Below, piece by piece: positions 1 to 8,000 of a stretch of DNA of 10,268 nucleotides. The notes beneath the pieces are model-generated. The model was not told where the DNA came from. It made no database searches and worked only from the letters and a program-made list of their open reading frames with translations. The stretch comes from Chrysochromulina parva (lineage: Eukaryota; Haptophyta; Prymnesiales; Chrysochromulinaceae): positions 1 through 10,268 of the forward strand of contig PJAB01002146.1 of the NCBI GenBank assembly GCA_002887195.1, written 5' to 3'. Both the position numbers and the translations under genes were made by a program. Numbering within the stretch: position 1 is the stretch's first letter; each line of letters begins with the position of its first letter.

Positions 1-231
1 AGCCGGCCTCTCTCATCTCTGCGAGGGTGAAGCCGGCCTCTCTCATCTCTGCGAGGGTGAAGCCGGCCTCTCTCATCTCTGCGAGGGTGAAGCCGGCCTC
101 TCTCATCTCTGCGAGGGTGACTCTCATCTCTGCGAGGGTGAAGCCGGCCTCTCTCATCTCTGCGAGGGTGAAGCCGGCCTCTCTCATCTCTGCGAGGGTG
201 AAGCCGGCCTCTCCCATCTCCGCGAGCGTGA
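1..231. repeat. 30-bp coding tandem repeat array
   Basis: The unit begins AGCCGGCCTCTCTCATCTCT on the plus strand. Units at 1-30, 31-60, 61-90, 91-120, 142-171 and 172-201 are identical. The copy at 121-141 has lost its first 9 bases, an in-frame loss of three codons, and 202-231 differs at three positions. Read on the minus strand each unit encodes GFTLAEMREA. The identity shows recent homogenisation or expansion, since synonymous sites are also unchanged. The array probably continues left of the window. Confidence 0.95.
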
Positions 232-1261
232 AGCCGGCCTCTCGCATCGCGACGAGCTCGTATCCGGCCGCCCTCAGCTGCGCGAGCGAGTAGCTGGCTT
301 CCTTAGCCTCGACGCATGTGTAGCCGGCCGCTCTGATCTGCTCGAGCGTCCAGCCCTCCCTTCTCATCTCCACACACGTGTACCCGGCCACCTTGAAGCC
401 CTCGAGGTACCCGGCCGCTCTGATCTCAAAAAGGGAATAGCCGAGCGCTCTCATCTGCACCAACGAGTAGCCCGCCGCCTTGATGTCCCAGGGCATGAAT
501 CGTAAGTGCGGCATCTTGTATCCGAGCTCCTTCACCTCCTCGAGCGTGTACCCGGCCGCCTCGAAGCCCTCGACGTACCCGGCCGCTCTCATCTCGGCGA
601 GCTTGAAGCCTGCCGCTTTGGCATCGCCGATTGTGTACCCGGCCGCTCTCATCTCGTCGAGCATGTAGCCGGCCGCCTTGGCATCGCCGATTGTGATACC
701 GGCCGCTCTCATCTCCGCGAGCGTGTAGCCGGCCGATCTCAGCTCTGCGAGCGTAAAGCCGGCCGACATGGACTCGGCGCACGTGAATCCGACACCCTTG
801 AGACCCTCGACGTACCCGGCCGCCTTGATCTGTTCCAGCGTGTACCCGGCTTGATTCATCGCCGCACAAGAGTAGCCGGCTTGCTTCAGTCCCTCGACGT
901 AGCCTGCAAGGCGTAGCTCCATGAGCACATACCCAAGTTCCCTTGCTGTGAAAGCTGTCACACCAGTCTCCTTCAACTGTTTGAGCGCTTCCACTCGGAG
1001 GCCCAGATCTGCAACAGTTGGGCGTGTTGGGCTGGCGGCGGACAGCGAAATGGCTGCCTCCGAGCGCAGGCGTGCAATTTCCTGCCGGAGAATCCCCTCC
1101 GACGCGTCCACCTGGGCACGTAGATGAGTAGCGAGCTGTTCGTTGTGGCGACGCTCTGCAAGGAGGGCTTCGTCTAGGGTTGACACACGGCTTGTCAGCT
1201 GTAATACCTGCGCCTGCAGCAAGTGAATCATGTGCTCCATCTGCTCAATCGCGAGAACCAT
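1..1261 (-). CDS. Coiled-coil and decapeptide-repeat protein, 3' end beyond the window
   Basis: I do not recognise a named family. The minus frame is open from a stop near 1376 to the left edge. I start it at the first in-frame ATG (1261-1259); an upstream exon is possible. Residues 1 to about 70 are heptad-like (MVLAIEQMEHMIHLLQAQVL onwards, then LRAQVDASEGILRQEIARLR) and suggest a coiled coil, hence perhaps an oligomer. A Ser/Pro/Thr linker follows, and from about residue 100 the protein is a run of more than 30 repeats with consensus G[YF][TS]L[AE][EQ][MI][RK]xA. Most units are 10 residues. Four are 9-residue variants (such as GYVEGLKQA), and one stretch (GYKMPHLRFMPWDIKAA) is degenerate. 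C-terminal units are nearly identical at DNA level, N-terminal ones diverged. No signal peptide or catalytic motif is visible; a scaffold or binding role is inference only. Divergent from the sulfotransferase gene. Confidence 0.7.
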   Translation of the reverse strand, partial: MVLAIEQMEHMIHLLQAQVLQLTSRVSTLDEALLAERRHNEQLATHLRAQVDASEGILRQEIARLRSEAAISLSAASPTRPTVADLGLRVEALKQLKETGVTAFTARELGYVLMELRLAGYVEGLKQAGYSCAAMNQAGYTLEQIKAAGYVEGLKGVGFTCAESMSAGFTLAELRSAGYTLAEMRAAGITIGDAKAAGYMLDEMRAAGYTIGDAKAAGFKLAEMRAAGYVEGFEAAGYTLEEVKELGYKMPHLRFMPWDIKAAGYSLVQMRALGYSLFEIRAAGYLEGFKVAGYTCVEMRREGWTLEQIRAAGYTCVEAKEASYSLAQLRAAGYELVAMREAGFTLAEMGEAGFTLAEMREAGFTLAEMREAGFTLAEMRVTLAEMREAGFTLAEMREAGFTLAEMREAGFTLAEMREAG

Positions 1262-1506
1262 GTTTGCAAGAGCAGTCGCTGCTGTGCCTGCGACTGTGAA
1301 AGCTTGGACGTCGTCGCCTTGATCGACAGACAGAACAACTCGGTCGAGCTCGCGGTCGTGCTCGCATTCCGAGCACGAAATTCAGCCGTAGCCGCAAACG
1401 AACACTCGGAGCGTACATGTATCGAACTTAGAGAAGATTTCGTGATTTGGGAGAGCAAGCTGTGAAATTCAATTCACACCAGAGTTTGTTCGACGCGATT
1501 GCGTCA
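1262..1506. other. Intergenic region between divergent gene starts
   Basis: This 245-bp stretch separates the starts of the minus-strand repeat protein and the plus-strand sulfotransferase, so it probably holds both promoters. I see no clear TATA box, initiator or motif. Both flanking frames remain open a little upstream of the chosen ATGs (to about 1375 on minus, to about 1447 on plus), so short upstream exons or longer N termini cannot be excluded. Confidence 0.5.
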
Positions 1507-2878
1507 ATGGCACACCGAACCATCGGCAGCGTGACCGCCGGCATCGTGCTCGGAGCGCTCATCAGCGCTTCGCTCACGGGCCGCTCGGCGTCGTCCAAGC
1601 TTTCACATGTACGGGGTAAGCGGAGCCTCGTGCTCGCCAACGAGTTCAGCGCGCCACTCCTCGACCACTCGGCGCGGCTTGCAGAGCTCAAGAAGGCGCA
1701 ACCTGACATCGCTGCCGTGCTGCCGCTCCGTTTCGATTTGCGGCTCAAAACCCCGTGCTTTGCGAATGGTACGGCCATGCGCTGCCTGCCGGCCTTCTTT
1801 CTGAGCGGCGCGATGCAGTGCGGGACGTCCGACATGTGGAGGAGGCTCACTGTGCACGAGCAGATTGCAAGCGAGCACGACGCGCTCTCGCACTGGTGGA
1901 CTTTGCATCCACGATCGATGGCGCGTGGGCGGCTGCGCGACTTCAACCAGTACCTCGACCTCTATTCCGCGCCGCGCACGCTCGCCATGCTCGAACGGGC
2001 TCCGGGCACGCTGCTGGGCGAGGCGTCGCCGGCGACTTTCACCTACATGATGGCCGAGCAGCTTCGGCTGCACCATTTATATTTGGACGCCTTCAGCGCG
2101 TGTTGGGGCAAGTGCCGCTCGTCCACGTGCAAGGCGGGCTGCTACGACGTCGCCAACGCCGCCACCGTCACTCTCGAGTTCAACTTGCCATCCTTGATCG
2201 CGACCACGTACTCGGCCACCCGGCTGCCCAAGCTGATCGCGCTGCTGCGCGACCCGTCCGTGAGGCTTTGGGTCGCGTTCTGGAGCTACGGCCAGTACCC
2301 GGCCAAGTACGGCCAGAGCGTGGAGGGCTTCGGTTATTATTTCGGCAACCAGTCGGCCGCCTTCCATGCTTGCACGCAGGTGCGCAGGTCGTAGAATCAA
2401 GTATCTGATTGTGTCTGATTGCTTCTTCCATGCTTGCACGCAGGCATATGGGCGACGCAGGTGCGCGCTGCGTTTTGAGGCATACGGTGCGGCGGAGGCG
2501 AACGTGTACTATCACTGCGACCAGCTGATCAAGGGCATGTATGCTGCCTTCCTGCCTGAATGGGTCGCCGCCCTCGGCGCTCCTAACCTCCTCGTGATGC
2601 GCACCGAGGCATACCTCTCGCGGCCGATCCAGACCCTCAAGCGTGCGCTTCGCCATCTCGGGCTACGGGCTCCGACCGAGGCGGAGGCTCGACGCATGCA
2701 AGCGCTGGAGAGCTCGGATGAGCTGCGCAGGGTGGAGCGTGAGCATGGGATGCCGCCCGCGACCTCCCTCAAGCTCTTGCGCCGCTTCTACCTGCCGTTC
2801 AATAGAGCGCTCGCCAGCATGCTCGACGACGACGGCTTCCTCTGGCAAGGGCAACGAGATTCCTCACGAGAGTCCTGA
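1507..2878 (+). CDS. Type II membrane carbohydrate sulfotransferase, CHST15-like (two exons)
   Basis: Predicted to transfer sulfate from PAPS to a glycan in the Golgi lumen. Joining 1507-2379 to 2444-2878 gives 435 residues. The first ATG in the open frame is at 1507 and is followed at once by a signal-anchor-like segment (GSVTAGIVLGALISA, residues 7-21). The 5'-phosphosulfate-binding region is LSGAMQCGTSDMWRRL at residues 99-114, resembling the family's G-x-x-K/Q-C-G-T pattern. The 3'-phosphate region is LLRDPSVRLWVAFW at 246-259. A Cys-rich loop (C199, C203, C208, C212) precedes it. Exon 2 supplies VYYHCDQLIKGMY (312-324) and LLVMRTEAY (340-348), typical of the CHST15-like group in algae and animals. 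It ends normally after YLPFNRALASMLDDDGFLW. Odd point: the usual Ser three residues after the second Arg of the 3'-phosphate motif is Val256. Exact glycan substrate unknown. Confidence 0.85.
2380..2443 (+). other. Intron of the sulfotransferase gene (64 bp)
   Basis: Donor CAG|GTGCGC, acceptor ACGCAG|GCATAT. Splicing restores the frame (TQ|AYGRRR) and removes the in-frame TAG at 2392-2394. A 20-base sequence, CTTCCATGCTTGCACGCAGG, occurs at 2361-2380 across the donor and again at 2425-2444 across the acceptor, an offset equal to the intron length. A second AG at 2459-2460 (GACGCAG|GTGCGC) would shift frame and reach a stop after five codons, so the first acceptor is preferred. Confidence 0.85.
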
Positions 2879-3003
2879 ATTTGGCGTTAGGTTGTTTTCG
2901 AGACGATCGTGTTTGGTCTCTCAACGTACTTTGTGCAGGTGGCTTCCTACGTGGATATTGCAGGGAAAATTGCGCAGGCAATCAGGCTGCAAACTTCTCG
3001 GAA

Positions 3004-5050
3004 ATGCTCGACAACGAAGAGCCTCTGCTCCCGCCGTACGCGGTCGCCGCCGTGCTCGGTCTCTTAGGTGTGGCCTACTGGCTGCACACTAACCGACGCC
3101 CTGCGCAAGGCCAGCCTGCAGTCGCAGCGGACGCCGACGCTGTCCGCGCCGCTCGGCTGGCAAGGCTTGGGGCCTCCACGTCAGAGGTCGCCAGCCAGCC
3201 CGCGGTCCCAAGCGTGCCGACTGGATTGGCGGCGCCAGCACATGGCGCTGCCTCTACTACCAAGGATGCGAGCGTCATTGCTTCCAGGGCGAAGCACGTG
3301 CCAGCTCAAAAGGCACCGGCTGTGGAGCCGCCCACGCCCACGCCTGCGCCTGTGCCCGCACCCGCTCCCGCACCCGCACCCGCTCCCGAGGCGGCCGTCA
3401 AAACCGCCAGCCCGCCCCGCCCGATGGCACTGGCGCGCACCCCCATATCTCTCGACGAGGCGCTAGAGTGTGCGAAGGCGACGCTGTTGGCCGTCGCGGC
3501 CGGCGATGCGTCGTCGGTTGCATGCTGGGAGCGCGCAATGGCCGACGCAGGGGCGGCTACGATCGTGGAGCCGGGTGAGCCTGCCATCGAGGTGGCCAGC
3601 CAGCGCCTCTTTTCCGCGCTCGTCATGACCCTCGCTGGCACCGCGCCCGCGACGGTGGCGCTCGAGGCAACACTGAGAGCTCTCGCCGTGTGTGAGAAGC
3701 CAACCGTATGTCCGCGTACGAGCCCACAGTTGCACTCCTCGCCGCTGCTGCGCGATGCTCTCGCCAAGTACACGCTAGGGGCCACGGCGCGGCGTGCGGT
3801 GGTGGCGGCGTTGCGCACGGTGCTTCACTCCGAGCTGCCGCCGGCGGTAACGGCTGTGGAACTCTTCCCTCCATTACCCGTCGGCGGTGTCGCTATGGGC
3901 GGCGGCATGTTCGGAGGTATGGGCATGGGCGGCGGTATGGGCATGGGCGGTGGCTTCGGCGGCGGCATGCCGACCTTCACAAGCGCTGCCCCGTCCTCCG
4001 CCGCCACCGCACCCGACCCCCTGACCGCCGCCTTCACCGCCGCCCTTGTGAACGGGCGAGTGCCGGGCTGGGCGCTCGAGTGCCTCCCCACCGCCATCGC
4101 GACGCCCGAGGACGTTGATGAAGCTCTCATCGCCTTCGAGCAGACAGTCGACATCATGAGCGCCGCGCTGCCTCTGCTGCTGCGCCCGCTCGGCGACACC
4201 GCCGCCGACGACCCAAAGCCGAGCCTCGGGGCTCTGCTCATGATCCTCCTTGCCAATCCAGCGGCACCGGCCGCGCTGTGTCGACTGCTCGAGGTCGAGG
4301 CGAGCGCGATGCGAGAGAAGCGCGTGAGCGGTGCACGGGCCGAGCACGGCACGTACGTCGGCTGCTTACTGCGCGTCGGCCGCCCTGCCGCCTTCGGCGC
4401 TGAACTGTCCAACCCTTTGCGCGCCAAAGTGACGAATCTCGACCGTCTCGTCGAGGCGGGAGATCGCGAGCTCCAGTACGTGGCCGAGTCCCTGCAGCGC
4501 GGTCTCGCGACGCTCCTCGGGGGCGGCCAGCAGGCATGGCTGCGCGTGCTGCGCGCTGGCGGAGCGGACGGTCGCGAGATGGTCCTCCAATGGTTCTCAG
4601 CGATGTTGCATGCAAGCGCGCCTCGGGCCGAGGTGATCGCCTCGTCCTTTCGCACCATGCTCCGTCCGGGAGAGGAGCGTGCTCGGCGCATGCGCCTCAT
4701 TCGAGAGGCAAGCTCGGATGAGCTCCTGACCAACGCGTGGGCGACCCTCTTGCGCCTGTGTGAGCCATTCCTCACCTTTGATGCACGTGGCGAGCCGTCG
4801 GCGGAGACGCTCGCGAAGCTCGAGCCCGCGGCGCACTACACGCGCACGGCCGCCACGCACCACCGCATCGACTATGCGAACGTGTACACCACCCTCGCGG
4901 GTCGCATCCACTCATCGAGGGGGATGGCGAGCGGGGCGGGCTCCGACTACTTTGCCGCTGTCGCCGCCGCTGAGGCCGAACTCCACGCGGCGAGCGACGA
5001 GCCGATCCCAGGGGCGTCCGCATCCGCAGACGGCACGGCCGCTGCCGACG

Positions 5051-5092
<42 letters not shown>

Positions 5093-8000
5093 CGCCCTCG
5101 TTTGTGAGTGAGGCCTTCTTCCTTGCCCAGTACGCGGCGCACGTGGGTCCAGTCCCCATGCTTCGTCACATGCGCTTCCAGTGCGGCGGCTGGCACCACA
5201 ATCTCACCGCCGGAGGTGGCAGCGGCGCGCTCTCGCCGGATCAGAACGCGACGCTGTACCGGATGCAGCAGGCCTTCCTGTTGCACCTGCACCAGCCTCA
5301 CACCCTCGACCTCTCCATACGGTATGCTCGGCTGCAGGCTGCGTGGCTCCATCGGCTCTGTGAGAGGCAGCCCCCCAGTGCCGCGCTCGCCGCCCTCGAG
5401 CTTGTGCCCTCGTTCGTCGTGGGCGACATGTGCACTCTCCTCATTGAGGCGATCCAAGGGGCGCCTGACGCGATGGCACTGCATGATCTACAGCCGCTCA
5501 CGCTCGCCATCGCCGCGCTCCTACGTGCGGGCTCGCCGGCCCTCAACCAAGGCATGCGCCTCGTGCGATCTCCCGTGGTGCTCGCGCAGCTGCTCGAGGT
5601 GTGCTACTATCTCGTCGTGCCCTCGCGCTCGAGACGGCGCTCGAGCAGCGCCCTGCTCGGTGCGAGTGGGTGGGGCGGCGACGTGGGCGGTCGCCTGTCC
5701 GAGGCCGTCCTCGGCGATGCGCGCGTACGAGTCAGCCTTGTCGTACCCCTCGCCGCCGCATACGCCGCCCTCGACGCTGTCGAAGGACTCGATGTGGACG
5801 CGGTCGAGAACGAGCTGCCAGACGGCGGCCAGTTCGAAAAGTTTGGGCTTCGTCAGAAAATCAACACGCTGCTCCTGCAGCTCTGGCGGCTTCCCGACGC
5901 GCGGGACACCCTTTGCGCTGCCGCTACCGGCCAGCCAACGAGCGGCGCCGCTGGTGGGGATGGTGGGGCGGCCGCGGCCGAGGCGGCGGCGGCCGGGGCC
6001 AAAGTGGTCGCGGGCCTCGCGAACGGAATGCTGGACACGCTGCTATACCAGCTCGAGGAGGCCCTTAAGCGCATCCGAGAGTGCAATCTCGCGGCGTGGG
6101 ACGAGTCCGCGACCGAGCTACTCCACTCGCAGGGCTATTGCAAGGCACTTCTCGAGGGATCAAGCTCGACGCTCGAGCTCATGGGCGCGCTCACTACGGC
6201 GCCCGAGCTCGCGGCCGTCTTTGCGAGCCCGCCTGTGGTCGCACGCACCGCCGCCGCGTCCCTCCAATTTTTGACGAAACTGTGCGCCAAGCCGAGGGCC
6301 CTCGCTGTGAAGAGCCGATGGCCCTCGCTGTGAATCTGCATGTCCACTGATGTCCCCTGATGGCCCCTGATGGCTTCGGATGGCCTCTGATAGCCCCCGA
6401 TGGCCTCTGGTGGGCCCTGATGGCTTCGGATGGCCTCTGATGGCTCCTGATGGCCTCTGGTGGCTTCGGATGGCTTCGGATGGCCTCTAATGGCCCCTGA
6501 TGGCCCCTGATGGCTTCGGATGGCCTCCCCCATCAGGTGCGGCAAGCAGGCGCTCGATATGAAACTGCGCGGCCGCCTGACGAACGCGGACTTTGGCTTC
6601 GACCCGATTGGGTTGCTCAAAGGTCTCTGTGGGGTCTTGCTTGGGTGCACCCGCCACGACGAGGGCGCACGCACGACGCTGATCGGCTGCCTCGCGACGC
6701 ATGACGATCTCGAAATAACGGTCCTGCGAAAGCTGGTCATGATTGTGACGCGGGATCACATGCTGCCTCTCTCGGAGCAGCAGAGACTCGCCGCACTTGT
6801 GGAGGCGGTCGCGGAGGAGGCATGCCGACACGGCGCGGCGGTGGGCGGCGCAGTTGCAGTTGGTGGCGGCAAGGCGGCGGCTAACGGCTGTGGCGCCGAC
6901 ACAACGGCCGGCGCGCCCAGCGCGCCCGCGGAGACTTCGATCTTCGCCGTTCTCGAGAGGGAGATTGGCGTTCTCGGGAGCGAGATTGGGCCGAGCGGCT
7001 CCGCGAGCGGCTCGGCGGCTGCATCGGAGGGTGTTGAGGAGGAGGCGGCTTACGTGGCCGCGCTCGAGGGATTCGTCTTCGACCAAGCTGATCTGCTGAG
7101 CGATCGCGCGCCACAGCGCCACCACTATGCTGATCAGGCGGCTGCAGCCGAGGGCGGCGGCGCATTGCCCGCGTTGCGCAAGAAGCTCATGAAGGAGGTG
7201 AGAGCTCCAGGCTGATCACCATTCTGATGGCCTCTGATGACCTCTGATGAGCGCTGATGGCCCCCCTCATCACCGACGAGCGCGGATGCCCCCCCTCATC
7301 AGGTCAAGGAGCTCCAGCGCGGCGACCTTCCGCTACATGTGAACGCGGCGGTCCTCGTGCGTCAGGACGAGAGCCGTATGGACGTATGGCGTGCGTTGCT
7401 CTCGGGCCCAGTGGACACGCCCTATGCCCTCGGCCTCTTCGCATTCGATCTCTTCTGCCCCCCCGAGTACCCTAGCATCGCCCCACTCGTGCACCTGGCG
7501 ACGACTGCTGGTGGCACGGTCAAGTTCAACCCCAACCTGTATGCGGATGGCAAGGTGTGCCTCTCGCTCCTGGGCACATTCACACTCACATTCATATTCA
7601 CACATTCACATTCACAATCACAATCACAGGTGTGCCTCTCGCTTCTGGGCACGTTCAACGCGGGCGACGCGTCCGAGAAGTGGGACCCGATGCGCTCGTC
7701 CCTGTTCCAGGTGCTGGTCTCGATCCAATCTCAGATCCAACCCCAGATCCAATCTCGATCCAATCTCAGATCTAATCTCAGATCCTGTGTCTCGATCCAA
7801 TCTCAGGTGCTGGTCTCGATCCAATCTCAGATCCTTACTGAAGAGCCCATCGTCAACGAGCCCGGCTACGACGAGAAGCATCTAGGAGGCGCCGCCTCTC
7901 GCGAGTACAATGCCAAGCTGCGTCTGCACACGATGCGGCACGCGATGACCGCGCAGCTGCTCCGCCCGCCTGCGGGCTTTGAAGCTGCCGTGACAGCACA

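Noticed and set aside
1..231. CRISPR array
   Set aside because: The 30-bp units abut with no unique spacers and encode a regular peptide repeat in a eukaryotic gene.
426..916. Repeat-bearing open frames on both strands other than the reported one
   Set aside because: They are alternate frames of the 30-bp-based repeat; only the minus frame with GYTLAEMRAA gives a repeat regular across the full length with a coiled coil ahead of it.
3825..4775. Long minus-strand open frame
   Set aside because: It lies opposite the E4 coding exon; Arg/Ser-rich composition is typical of an antisense frame in GC-rich coding DNA.
6135..6740. Minus-strand open frame full of SEAIRGHQ-like repeats
   Set aside because: It is the reverse reading of the 10-bp minisatellite in intron 1 and antisense to conserved Ufd2-core exons.
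7555..7806. Duplicated VCLSLLGTF and VLVSIQSQI segments as genuine protein insertions
   Set aside because: Each copy begins exactly at a GT and is preceded by an AG, and removing one copy restores the conserved UBC sequence, so introns are the better reading. Transcript data would settle it.
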